Shown here: in pieces, positions 8,115 to 15,865 of the stretch | Numbering within the stretch: the stretch's first letter is position 1 | Layout of the letters: the number at the start of each line of letters is the position of its first letter | DNA from: DASUKM01 sp036278735 | Lineage (GTDB): Bacteria; Acidobacteriota; Vicinamibacteria; Vicinamibacterales; 2-12-FULL-66-21 | NCBI GenBank assembly: GCA_036278735.1 | Contig: DASUKM010000043.1 | Span: forward strand, 1 to 64,000 | Length of the DNA: 64,000 nucleotides | Direction: 5' to 3' | Program-made: the position numbers and the translations under genes | The notes under the pieces: generated by a model | Seen by the model: only the letters and a program-made list of their open reading frames with translations | What the model was told of the DNA's origin: nothing | The model's database searches: none

Positions 8115-8319
8115 TCCGTGTGATCCGTGTGATCTGTGGCCGCGCTATCCGTGTAATCCGTGTGATCCGTGGCCGTGTGATCCGTGGCCGTGTGATCCGT
8201 GTGATCTGTGGCCGCGCTATCCGAGTAATCCGTGTGATCCGTGGCCGTGTGATCCGTGGCGGCGTTATCCGTGTAATCCGTGTGATCCGTGGCCGTGTCA
8301 TCCGTGTGATCCGTGGCCG
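8115..8319. repeat. Minisatellite of ATCCGTGTG-type nonamers
   Basis: About 205 bases of 9-base units (GTGATCCGT, GTAATCCGT) mixed with 12-base variants (GTGATCCGTGGCC). All three frames stay open, giving artificial ORFs rich in RITRI or GSHG. The array supplies the last codons and the stop of the thioesterase gene. A second array is at 52590-52685. Confidence 0.9.
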
Positions 8320-8711
8320 AGCTTCGCCCGCACGTCCTCGGGCAGCGCGACCGGCCGGCCAGTGCCGTAGTCGTACATCACCTGCACGGTGTTCGCCTCG
8401 AGCACCGTGCGATCCTCGGCGTCGGCGATCACGTAGCCGTAACGGAAGCTGGTGCGGCCGATGCCGGTCACGCGCAGGCGGATCTCGAGCGTGTCGCCGT
8501 AGCGTGCCGGCCGTTTGTAGTCGCACTCCACGCGCGCGAGGATCACGCCGGGCTTGCCCGGCGGCAGTTGCGGGTCGCCAAAGCCCCAGAGCGCGCGCCA
8601 GTGCGCGAACCGGGCCTGTTCGAGGTACGTGAGGTAGACCGCGTTGTTGACGTGTCCCATCGCGTCGCAGTCGCGGAACCGCACGTCGAGACGGTGGATG
8701 AATGCCGGCAT
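8298..8711 (-). CDS. Acyl-CoA thioesterase of the 4HBT hot-dog family (YbgC/FadM-like)
   Basis: A single hot-dog-fold domain of 137 residues. RDCDAMGHVNNAVYLTYLEQ contains the catalytic aspartate region of 4-hydroxybenzoyl-CoA thioesterase-like enzymes; the likely role is hydrolysis of fatty or aromatic acyl-CoA. The last six residues (GHGSHG) and the stop are encoded by the adjacent nonamer repeat, so the natural C-terminus was probably replaced by repeat expansion. ATG 8711 is preferred over one six codons upstream. It is divergent from thyX, and both promoters may share one palindromic -10. Confidence 0.9.
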   Translation of the reverse strand: MPAFIHRLDVRFRDCDAMGHVNNAVYLTYLEQARFAHWRALWGFGDPQLPPGKPGVILARVECDYKRPARYGDTLEIRLRVTGIGRTSFRYGYVIADAEDRTVLEANTVQVMYDYGTGRPVALPEDVRAKLGHGSHG

Positions 8712-8720
8712 GACGCGGGC

Positions 8721-8730
8721 ATTGTACAAT
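8721..8730. promoter_or_regulatory. Palindromic bidirectional -10 (ATTGTACAAT)
   Basis: The ten-base perfect palindrome contains TACAAT on each strand. On the plus strand it ends seven bases before the GTG of thyX. On the minus strand it ends nine bases before the thioesterase ATG. Two divergent, nearly leaderless transcripts could use the same element. Confidence 0.45.
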
Positions 8731-8737
8731 CCGTCGC

Positions 8738-10348
8738 GTGGTCCCCGACGTTGCCGCCGCCGAGACGTTTACCGACGACGAGCGCCGCGCGCTCGCGCCC
8801 TACTTCACGAATCTCGACGCGCACGTCTTCGCGCTGACGAATCTGCCCGAGACGGTCAAGGGGGCGCTGTTCGCGCGCTACTCGCGGTCGGCCAAGTCGC
8901 TGCGCCGGCTGTTCCTCGACGAATTTGCCGGCAAGCTCGACGCCGCGTCCCCCGCCGGCAGCGCCGTCGGGCTCGAACGCGCCGAACGGCTCTACGCGAA
9001 AGTGTTCAGCGACTACGGCGACGACTCGGTGGCGCAGCTCGGCGGCGCGCACCTCGCCTGCGAGTACGTCTCGAACCTGCTGACGAAGGTGCTCGAGCGC
9101 GGCCGCCTGATGGCGTACCTCGAACAGTCGACGCGATACGTGCCCTACACGGACAAGCGGCACGGCCGCTGGCGCTATCACGTGCCCGCCGGGCTCGACG
9201 CGTCGCCGCTGCGCCAGCGCTACCTCGACACGATGGATGCGGCCTTCGCGACCTATGCGCGCCTGATCGAGCCGATGCAGGCGTACTTCGGGCACCGCTA
9301 TCCGAAGGCGCCCACCGATTCCGACGCCGTGCACCGCTCCGCGATCCGGGCGAAGGCGCTCGACACCCTGCGCGGCCTGCTGCCCGCCGCCACGCAGTCG
9401 AACGTCGGGATGTACGGCACCGGCCAGGCCTTCGAAGCGCTGCTCCTGCGCATGCGCGCGCATCCCCTCGAAGAAGTCCGGACCTGCGCCGCGCAGATGC
9501 TGACCGAATTGCGCAAGGTGATCCCCGCCTTCCTCACGCGCGTGGACCAGCCGGACCGCGGCGATCGCTGGAGCGCGTACCTCGCCGGCATTCGCGACGA
9601 CACCGCAGACGCGGCAGGCCGGCTGCTCGACGGCGTCGAACCGCAGGAGCGGCCGGAGGTCGCGCTGACGGACTTCGATCCCGATGGCGAAGTGAAGATC
9701 GTCGCCGCCGCGCTCTACCCGTCGTCCGACCTGCCCGATGATCAGTTGCTCGCGATCGCGCGCCGGTTGTCGGCCGACGAGCGCGCAGGGATCCTGCGGG
9801 CGTGCATCGGCACCCGAGGGAACCGGCGTCACAAGCCCGGGCGTGCGTTCGAGCGGACCGCGTACCGCTTCGACGTGTTGACCGACTACGGCGCGTTCCG
9901 CGACCTCCAGCGTCACCGCCTGCTGACGATCGAATGGCAGACGCTGACGACGCGGCATGGGTGCGTCGAGCCGGACGCCATCCGCGACGCCGGCGTGCTC
10001 GACGACTGGGAGCGCGTCATGCACGCCTCGGCCGCGCTGCACGACGCCCTCGTCGACGCCGGCGCCGCCGCGGTCGCTCCCTATGCGGTCGCGATGGCGT
10101 ACCGCGTGCGCTTCTGCCTCGAGATGAACGCGCGCGAGGCGATGCACCTCATCGAGCTGCGCACCGCGCCGCAGGGGCATCCCTCCTACCGGCGCGTCTG
10201 CCAGCAGATGCACCGCCTGATCGCCGACCAGGCGGGGCACACCGCGATCGCCGCCGCGATGACGTTCGCCGATCACTCCGATGTCGAACTGGAACGGCTC
10301 AAGGCGGAACGGGACCGCGAGCGAAAGAACCTGGAACCCCGCACCTAG
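8738..10348 (+). CDS. thyX: Tandem-duplicated (double-domain) ThyX-like FAD-dependent thymidylate synthase
   Basis: A 536-residue protein made of two ThyX-like halves, each about the size of a normal ThyX subunit. The classical active-site motif is RHR-x7-S. The N-terminal half has R121-G122-R123 with S131 in LERGRLMAYLEQSTRY. The C-terminal half keeps R392-H393-R394 but has T402 in place of the serine. Each half ends with a substrate-binding helix (LRMRAHPLEEVR and ELRTAPQGHPSYRR). It should make dTMP from dUMP with methylene-tetrahydrofolate, flavin and NADPH. The start is GTG, with a TACAAT box seven bases upstream. No thyA is seen. Confidence 0.85.
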   Translation: MVPDVAAAETFTDDERRALAPYFTNLDAHVFALTNLPETVKGALFARYSRSAKSLRRLFLDEFAGKLDAASPAGSAVGLERAERLYAKVFSDYGDDSVAQLGGAHLACEYVSNLLTKVLERGRLMAYLEQSTRYVPYTDKRHGRWRYHVPAGLDASPLRQRYLDTMDAAFATYARLIEPMQAYFGHRYPKAPTDSDAVHRSAIRAKALDTLRGLLPAATQSNVGMYGTGQAFEALLLRMRAHPLEEVRTCAAQMLTELRKVIPAFLTRVDQPDRGDRWSAYLAGIRDDTADAAGRLLDGVEPQERPEVALTDFDPDGEVKIVAAALYPSSDLPDDQLLAIARRLSADERAGILRACIGTRGNRRHKPGRAFERTAYRFDVLTDYGAFRDLQRHRLLTIEWQTLTTRHGCVEPDAIRDAGVLDDWERVMHASAALHDALVDAGAAAVAPYAVAMAYRVRFCLEMNAREAMHLIELRTAPQGHPSYRRVCQQMHRLIADQAGHTAIAAAMTFADHSDVELERLKAERDRERKNLEPRT

Positions 10349-10387
10349 AGCTGGCAGCTGGAAGCTGGCAGCTGGAAGCTGGGAGCT
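10349..10387. repeat. AGCTGGCAGCTGGA short tandem repeat
   Basis: Three degenerate 13-base copies of AGCTGG(C/A)AGCTGGA fill the gap between the stops of thyX and def, and run into the def stop codon. Confidence 0.75.
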
Positions 10388-10958
10388 ACTCTTCTGGCAC
10401 GTCGCGTTCGTGCCAGTAGCGGCTGAACTCCTCGAGAAACGTCAGCGTTTCGAACGATTTCATCCGGTCGAAGAAGAGCACGCCGTCGAGATGATCCGTC
10501 TCGTGCTGGATCACGCGCGCCGTGAACTGCTTCGCGCGCACTTCGATCCGGCGTCCCTTGCGATCCCAGGCCTTCACGCGGATGTCGGCCGCGCGCGTCA
10601 CCTTGCCGCGGATGTCCGGGATGCTCAGGCATCCTTCCCAGGCGTCCGTTGTCGCGGCGCCGACCGCCGTGATCTCCGGGTTGATCAAGACCATCAGCGG
10701 AACGCGTTCCGCTTCGTCCTGCGGCTCCGCCGCGTCCGCCGCCGGAGTGGACGGCGGCGGAAAGCCGGCGACGAACAGCCGCAGCGGCACGTGCACTTGT
10801 GGCGCCGCCAGTCCCACCCCCTGGTACTCCGCCATCGTCTCCAGCATGTCGTCGATGAGTTGCTGCACGCGCGACGACTCGATGTCGGCTGGATCGATCG
10901 CCGTGGCGTGCGTCCGCAGGACGGGATGCCCCATGTGCGCGATCTTCAGGATGGACAC
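10386..10958 (-). CDS. def: Peptide deformylase with a proline-rich insertion
   Basis: Removes the N-formyl group from nascent proteins. All three family motifs are present: GVGLAAPQV, WEGCLSIPDIRG and the metal-binding QHETDHLDGVLF. The protein is 190 residues, longer than usual because of a low-complexity insert rich in Pro, Ala and Glu after VAGFPPPST, between motifs 1 and 2. The start is a GTG, supported by a perfect TATAAT six bases upstream, which predicts a leaderless mRNA. No fmt gene is adjacent. Confidence 0.93.
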   Translation of the reverse strand: MSILKIAHMGHPVLRTHATAIDPADIESSRVQQLIDDMLETMAEYQGVGLAAPQVHVPLRLFVAGFPPPSTPAADAAEPQDEAERVPLMVLINPEITAVGAATTDAWEGCLSIPDIRGKVTRAADIRVKAWDRKGRRIEVRAKQFTARVIQHETDHLDGVLFFDRMKSFETLTFLEEFSRYWHERDVPEE

Positions 10959-10964
10959 CCAGCG

Positions 10965-10970
10965 ATTATA
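10965..10970 (-). promoter_or_regulatory. Consensus -10 box TATAAT of def
   Basis: A perfect TATAAT on the minus strand ends six bases before the GTG at 10958, leaving no room for a Shine-Dalgarno. Confidence 0.5.
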
Positions 10971-11009
10971 GCGGGCGACCCGCGGGGCGCCGCAACCCGG
11001 CGGACGTGG

Positions 11010-11015
11010 TACCGT
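11010..11015 (+). promoter_or_regulatory. Candidate -10 (TACCGT) of the zinc-ribbon NUDIX gene
   Basis: TACCGT fits TANNNT and ends six bases before the ATG at 11022. It is the weakest of the leaderless-type boxes listed here. Confidence 0.3.
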
Positions 11016-11021
11016 TTCCGG

Positions 11022-11552
11022 ATGGACGCTGCGTACCGATTCTGCCCGTCGTGCGGCGGCGCGCTCGAGACGCGCCGGCTGAAGCCGGGCGATCCGGATC
11101 GGCTCGTGTGCGTGGCCTGCGGTTTCGTGTTCTATCTCGACCCGAAAGTGGCGGTCGGGACCATCATCGCGGCCCCCGACGGCCGTCTGGTGCTCGTGCG
11201 CCGGGCGATCGAGCCGGGCTACGGCCTCTGGGTGTTCCCCGGCGGCTACGTCGATCGCGGCGAGGAACTGACGGACGCCGCGCGCCGCGAAGCGCGGGAA
11301 GAATCCGGGCTCGACGTGCGCATCGACGCCCTCGTCAACCTCTACTCGTACGGGGGCCGCAGCCCGATCATCGTCGTCTATGCCGCGACCGCCGAAGGGG
11401 GGGAGCTGTGCAGCGACGACGAGTGCCTCGAGGCGCGGCTGTTCACCTCCGGCGAGATCCCGTGGAACGCGCTCGCGTTCCGCAGCACCGCCGACGCGTT
11501 GCGCGATTATCTCGACGGGGTCCGGCATCCGCTTCAGCACCAGAACCGCTGA
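11022..11552 (+). CDS. NUDIX hydrolase with N-terminal zinc ribbon
   Basis: A 176-residue protein. Residues 1-35 form a zinc ribbon (FCPSCGG and LVCVACG), followed by a NUDIX domain with an intact box (GGYVDRGEELTDAARREARE followed by ESGL). This architecture resembles NudC/ADP-ribose pyrophosphatase-type enzymes that cleave nucleotide-sugar or dinucleotide pyrophosphates. The exact substrate is not fixed. ATG at 11022 precedes the ribbon immediately, so the start is secure. It diverges from def. Confidence 0.88.
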   Translation: MDAAYRFCPSCGGALETRRLKPGDPDRLVCVACGFVFYLDPKVAVGTIIAAPDGRLVLVRRAIEPGYGLWVFPGGYVDRGEELTDAARREAREESGLDVRIDALVNLYSYGGRSPIIVVYAATAEGGELCSDDECLEARLFTSGEIPWNALAFRSTADALRDYLDGVRHPLQHQNR

Positions 11553-11613
11553 GCTCGACCTCGACGCCGCGTTCGGATACTGTTCCCGCGTCAACCCATC
11601 AGGTGAACGTGTA

Positions 11614-11646
11614 GACCCCCGGAACCCTGAACCTTGAACCCGGAAC
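11614..11646. repeat. GAACCC-type heptamer tract
   Basis: Short run of GGAACCC, TGAACCT and TGAACCC units just before the lipoprotein gene; same family as the tract at 4481-4538. Confidence 0.7.
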
Positions 11647-11666
11647 GTCCCACGCGATTGCTCCCC

Positions 11667-12146
11667 ATGCGATCACTGTCTCTTGCGACTGCTGTCCTTG
11701 CCGCCGCGTTTGCCCTTGCCGGCTGCGTTGGCTTCGAACACTCGAACTCCGTGATGCTCGACCAGGCGAACACGATGACGCGCCCTTCCGGCTCCGGCCT
11801 CGATGCCCTCATGGGGAGCTGGTCGTCGACGACCGTCGTTCCGTCGCCAACCTCGTGCAGCAATTTCGTGTGGAACGTGACGGAGCAGACGGGCACGAGC
11901 GCGAAGGGTTCGTTCACGGCCACGTGTGCCAACGACCTGGGCGTGCGCGGGACTGCGCAGGGGACGCTGAGCGGCGCGAGCATCACGTGGTCGGCGATCG
12001 GCGCGGCGTCGGCCCCCGACCTGTCGTCGTGCGCGATCACGCTGTCGGGCACCGCGCAGCTCGACGCGGACTCGGTGCGTGTGCCGTACTCCGGCGACAC
12101 GTGTCTCGGGAAAGTGAGCGGCGTCGAAGTGCTGCAGCGGCGCTGA
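11667..12146 (+). CDS. Hypothetical small lipoprotein
   Basis: A 159-residue protein of unknown function. It begins MRSLSLATAVLAAAFALAGC, a lipoprotein signal with an LAGC lipobox. The mature part is rich in Thr, Ser and Gly and looks like one small beta-sandwich or barrel (alternating polar/apolar strands such as SAKGSFTATC and GTAQGTLSGASITW), with four cysteines that may pair. I chose the inner ATG because the eleven codons upstream precede the signal peptide and include repeat-derived sequence. It converges on lacD. Confidence 0.65.
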   Translation: MRSLSLATAVLAAAFALAGCVGFEHSNSVMLDQANTMTRPSGSGLDALMGSWSSTTVVPSPTSCSNFVWNVTEQTGTSAKGSFTATCANDLGVRGTAQGTLSGASITWSAIGAASAPDLSSCAITLSGTAQLDADSVRVPYSGDTCLGKVSGVEVLQRR

Positions 12147-12153
12147 CGCCCGG

Positions 12154-13161
12154 TCAGCGCAGCTCGTCGGCCGACGCGGCGCCGTAGCGCTCGAACCACG
12201 GGCGCGCCGGCGCCAGGTGCGCGTTGACGTTTTCGATGTTGCGGACGCCGTCCTTCTCGAGCCACCGGCGGAATGCGTCGGCCCCCTGCTGACCGTAGAC
12301 GGCGATGCCGTCCTTCCACGTCGCGCGGCCGCAGAGCACGCCCGAGAACGGCACGCCGGCGTCGGCGGCGAGCTCGAGCGATTCGGTGAACTCGGCGTTG
12401 CTCACGCCGGCCGACAGATAGATGAACGGCTTGGCGGTCGCGTCGGCCGCCCGGTGGAACGCGTCGGCCGCCGCCTGTTTCGAGTACACGCTCGTGCCGC
12501 TCGACGCGCGGGCCCCGTCGACGAACTTCAGGTTGATCGGGATCTCGATCTTCAGCACGTCGACGCCGTAGCGGTCCTTCGAGAACTCGCGCACGCTGGC
12601 GGCGACCACTTCCGGCTTCTTCTTCGCGAACTCCGGCCCCTTCTCGTCGGCCCCTTCCTCGTAGCCGACCAGCTCGAGGAAGAACGGGATGTCGTTGGCG
12701 CGGCACTCGTCGCCGATCCGTTCGATCCAGGCGTGCTTCGTTTCGTTGATCGCGCGCGCGTCGAACGGCGTGTAGTAGAGCAGGATCTTGATGCAGTCGG
12801 CCCCCGCCTCCTTGATGCGCCGCACCGACCAGACGTCGAGCAGGTCCGGCAGCCGGCCAACGCCGGTCTTGTCGTAGCCGGTCTTCTCGTACGCCATGAG
12901 CAGCCCGGCGTTTTTCGCGCGATGCGTGCTGGCGGGGATCCCCCATTCGGGATCGAGCAGGATGGCGCTGGCGTGCGGCGTGAGCACCTCGGTCACGAGC
13001 GTCTTGAACTCCTCGAGATCGTGGTCGCTGATGTCGCCCCCCTTTTCCTTGGCGAGCGCCTTCTTCAGTGAGCCGCGCTGATCCATCGCGGCGGCGGCAA
13101 TCACGCCCCGCGGATCCGATACGGCTTTCATGCCGGCGAGCTTGCCTGCTGTAATTTTCAT
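12154..13161 (-). CDS. lacD: LacD-type tagatose/fructose-1,6-bisphosphate aldolase
   Basis: A 335-residue class I aldolase of the LacD family, splitting tagatose-1,6-bisphosphate (and often related ketose bisphosphates) by a lysine Schiff base. AAAMDQRGSLKKAL, DPEWGIPA, GADCIKILLYYTPFD and KPFIYLSAGV match the family; the Schiff-base lysine is probably in DCIKILLYY. The ATG at 13161 has a GAGGAGCGAA Shine-Dalgarno lying over the thiI stop region. It is last in the minus-strand run hpnE-thiI-lacD. With no tagatose genes nearby, it may serve as a general glycolytic aldolase. Confidence 0.88.
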   Translation of the reverse strand: MKITAGKLAGMKAVSDPRGVIAAAAMDQRGSLKKALAKEKGGDISDHDLEEFKTLVTEVLTPHASAILLDPEWGIPASTHRAKNAGLLMAYEKTGYDKTGVGRLPDLLDVWSVRRIKEAGADCIKILLYYTPFDARAINETKHAWIERIGDECRANDIPFFLELVGYEEGADEKGPEFAKKKPEVVAASVREFSKDRYGVDVLKIEIPINLKFVDGARASSGTSVYSKQAAADAFHRAADATAKPFIYLSAGVSNAEFTESLELAADAGVPFSGVLCGRATWKDGIAVYGQQGADAFRRWLEKDGVRNIENVNAHLAPARPWFERYGAASADELR

Positions 13162-13169
13162 TTCGCTCC

Positions 13170-14354
13170 TCAGGTGGCGGACTTCGATTCTACAACAGGG
13201 AATTCGAACCGTTCCGACGCGGCGGCGTTCACGGCCTGGCGCACGATCTCGTCGATCGGGAGCTGCGCTTCGGCCGCCTCGACGTCGGCCGCGCGCGCGC
13301 GCGTGGCGGGATGGCGCGGCGTGAACAGCGTGCAGCAATCCTGATCCGGAATAATCGAAATGGGAAACGTGCCGAGCCGCTCGGCTTCCGCGGTGATCTC
13401 CTCTTTGTCCATGCCGATGAGCGGACGCAGCACCGGCATCCCGACGACGCGATCGATCACCGACAGGTTTTCGAGGGTCTGCGAGGCGACCTGTCCGACC
13501 ACTTCGCCCGTCACGAGCGCCTGCGCGCGCACGGTGCCGGCGATCTCTTCGGCGATCCGCATCATCAGCCGGCGGTAGATCACGACGCGGAGCGGCGGCG
13601 GCACTGCCAGGACGACGCGCTGCTGGATCTCGCCGAAGGGCACGAGGAAGAGCTGGGAGCGGAACTGGAACCGCGTGAGGAGCCGCGCCAGCTCGCGCGC
13701 TTTTTCCTGCGAGGCGCGCGACAGGATCGGATAGCTGTGGAAGTGGACGAACACGACGCGGCAGCCGCGGCGCATCATCCGCCATGCCGCCACGGGCGAG
13801 TCGATGCCGCCGGAGAGCAGGCACGCCACGCGGCCGCTCGAGCCGACCGGCAGCCCCCCGGCGCCGCGATGCTTGCCGAAGAAGTAGAACGCCTCGTTCG
13901 TGAGCATCTCGACGTGGATCGTCAGCGCCGGCTCGTCGAGGTTCACGCGCCAGCCGCGCGCCTCCTTGATCCGGCCGCCCACCTCGCGTTCGATTTGCGG
14001 CGACGTGAGCGGATAGCGCTTGTCGGCGCGTTTCGCCGACACGCGGAAGCTCGGCGGGTCCGCCGGGCCGAGGTCGCCCAGGATCGCGGCCGCGATGCCG
14101 TCGAGGTCGATCGGCACGCGCCCGGCGCGCGCGAAGTTGCCGGCGCCGAAGACGCGCGAGACGCGCTCGGCGACCGCGTCGAATGCGGCATCCGGCCCAA
14201 GCACCATCTCGATGCGCCCCATCAGGACGCGTACGGCGCGAACGTCGAGGTCGGCCGTCGCGGTCCGGAGGTTTCGCGCGAGCCGCGCGATGAACCAGGG
14301 GCGATTGCGTCCCTTGAGGGCGATTTCCTGATAGTGGACGAGAAGCGATGTCAT
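13170..14354 (-). CDS. thiI: tRNA 4-thiouridine / thiazole sulfurtransferase ThiI, short form
   Basis: Transfers sulfur to uridine 8 of tRNA and, in some bacteria, to ThiS for thiamine synthesis. The order is an N-terminal ferredoxin-like region, a THUMP domain to about residue 165, then a PP-loop ATPase with SGGIDSPVA. The protein is 394 residues and lacks the C-terminal rhodanese domain of the E. coli enzyme; the DQDCCTLF motif is present. A free-standing rhodanese is encoded at 18870, but a functional link is only speculation. It lies five bases from hpnE and eight from lacD. Confidence 0.93.
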   Translation of the reverse strand: MTSLLVHYQEIALKGRNRPWFIARLARNLRTATADLDVRAVRVLMGRIEMVLGPDAAFDAVAERVSRVFGAGNFARAGRVPIDLDGIAAAILGDLGPADPPSFRVSAKRADKRYPLTSPQIEREVGGRIKEARGWRVNLDEPALTIHVEMLTNEAFYFFGKHRGAGGLPVGSSGRVACLLSGGIDSPVAAWRMMRRGCRVVFVHFHSYPILSRASQEKARELARLLTRFQFRSQLFLVPFGEIQQRVVLAVPPPLRVVIYRRLMMRIAEEIAGTVRAQALVTGEVVGQVASQTLENLSVIDRVVGMPVLRPLIGMDKEEITAEAERLGTFPISIIPDQDCCTLFTPRHPATRARAADVEAAEAQLPIDEIVRQAVNAAASERFEFPVVESKSAT

Positions 14355-14358
14355 GTGG

Positions 14359-15684
14359 TCAGCCCGCCTGGACGCCGGACGCCGCGCGATGGCCGGAAAG
14401 GGCGGCGCTCTCGATCGTGCCGGGCAGGCCGGTGTCGATCCAGTCGCCGGCCAGCCACAGGCCGGCGACGGCGGTGCGGGTCGGCGGACGGCCGGGCTGC
14501 CCGGGGGCGAGCGAAAACGTCGCGTGCTTTTCGCGCACCGCCGTGCCGCGCAGCAGCGTCGCGCCGCGCGCCCCGGGGATCGCGCCGGCGACGTCGCGCG
14601 CGGCCTGCGCGACGAGGTCCGCGGTCGAGCGGGACACGAGCGCGCCCGCATCGCTCGACACGAGCGAGAGGTGCGATGCGCGCTCGCCGAACGCCTGCCG
14701 CTTGTCGAACACCCACTGCGTCGCGCGTCCGGGCAGCCCGACGAACGGATCGTCCATCACGGCGCGGTCGTACCACAGATTCACGGTGACGATCGGCCGC
14801 GACGCCAGCGCGTCGGCACTGGCGAGCAGCCGCACGAGCGGCGCCACCTTGCCGGTGAACAGCGTCCGGATGTCGTGCCACGGCACGGACGCGATCACCG
14901 TGCCGCTCGCGATCGATTCACCCCTGACGTCGACCCCCGCCACGCGTTCGCGCTCGACGCGCACGCGCGCCAGCGCGTGCAGCCGGACCTCGCCGCCCCG
15001 CGCCTCGAGAAAGCGGCGGGCCGGCGTGGCATACATCTCGTGCAGCGGCACGGTGGGCAGCGCGAGCGAGGCGCTGCCGGGGGCCCCGCCGAACATCCGG
15101 GCGAGGACGCGCGTGAAGGGGCGCGCCGCCGCTTCCTCCGGCGACTGATTCAGCGCCGCCACGGCCAGCGGCTCCCACAGCCATTCGCGGATCCGTCCCC
15201 GCTGCCCATGACGCGCAAGCCATGCGGCGACGGTCTCGGCGTCTGTCGCGACCTCCGCGCCGCGCTGCATCTTCAGCAGGGCCGGAGCGAGCGCCAGCAC
15301 GCGGAGCCGATCGCTCCACGTCAGCGCGCGCCATCCCATCACCCCCGCGAGCAGGTGAAAGGGGGACGGCCACGACGGGCACCGCAGCACCGATCGTCGT
15401 CCGGCGACGTCGAGAAACGGCACTTCCAGCGCGGGCTGCACGCGAACGTTCTGCTCCGCGCCGATCCGCCGCAGGAGCCGGAACGTCTCGGTGTAGCAGC
15501 CGAGCAGCACGTGCTGGCCGTTGTCGACCAGTTCGCCCGTCTCGCGATCGCGAAACGCCGTCGCGCGCCCGCCAAGCGTCCCGCGCGCTTCGAGCACGAG
15601 CACCCGCGCCCCCGCCTCCGCGAGCGCGCAGGCCGCCGCCAGCCCCGCCACCCCCCCGCCGATCACGACCGCATCAGGCGCCAC
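14359..15684 (-). CDS. hpnE: HpnE-type hydroxysqualene dehydroxylase (FAD amine-oxidase fold)
   Basis: A 441-residue flavoprotein that reduces hydroxysqualene to squalene, the third step after HpnD and HpnC. The N-terminal dinucleotide fold (VVIGGGVAGLAAACALAEAG) is followed by EARGTLGGRA and DNGQHVLLGCYTETFRLLRR, the last highly typical of HpnE. The C-terminal FAD segment is AGLWLAGDWIDTGLPGTIES. The start is a GTG just after a GGGGGAGG Shine-Dalgarno. A palindromic element ends 12 bases upstream of the start codon, so native promoter sequence was probably displaced. Confidence 0.9.
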   Translation of the reverse strand: MAPDAVVIGGGVAGLAAACALAEAGARVLVLEARGTLGGRATAFRDRETGELVDNGQHVLLGCYTETFRLLRRIGAEQNVRVQPALEVPFLDVAGRRSVLRCPSWPSPFHLLAGVMGWRALTWSDRLRVLALAPALLKMQRGAEVATDAETVAAWLARHGQRGRIREWLWEPLAVAALNQSPEEAAARPFTRVLARMFGGAPGSASLALPTVPLHEMYATPARRFLEARGGEVRLHALARVRVERERVAGVDVRGESIASGTVIASVPWHDIRTLFTGKVAPLVRLLASADALASRPIVTVNLWYDRAVMDDPFVGLPGRATQWVFDKRQAFGERASHLSLVSSDAGALVSRSTADLVAQAARDVAGAIPGARGATLLRGTAVREKHATFSLAPGQPGRPPTRTAVAGLWLAGDWIDTGLPGTIESAALSGHRAASGVQAG

Positions 15685-15695
15685 GAACCTCCCCC

Positions 15696-15816
15696 GGGGT
15701 CAGATCTTGTTCTTTGCATAAACGTCTTGGATTAAGGCACACCTGAACAGGCGTGAATTTTTGACACGGTTTGTCCTCTCGAGAGGACATACATGCAAAA
15801 AACAAGATCTGACCCC
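15696..15816. mobile_element. REPIN/MITE-like element with 24-bp inverted ends
   Basis: A 121-base non-coding element. The terminal arms 15696-15719 and 15793-15816 are inverted repeats of 24 bases with one mismatch, beginning GGGGTCAGATCTTG. An internal 18-base palindrome (15772-15789, core CCTCTCGAGAGG) lies near the right arm. It is AT-richer than its flanks. A copy of the outer 14 bases occurs again at 54777-54790. Non-autonomous elements like this are usually mobilised by an IS200-type enzyme in trans. Confidence 0.7.
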
Positions 15817-15865
15817 CGCATTGCGATCTCCTGCGAGAACCCCGGCACGCGGGGGGTCACACGCC

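Noticed and set aside
8063..8632. ORFs encoding repeated RVIRVIRG or ITRITRI peptides
   Set aside because: They are translations of the nonamer minisatellite, with no start signal and no coding character outside the repeat.
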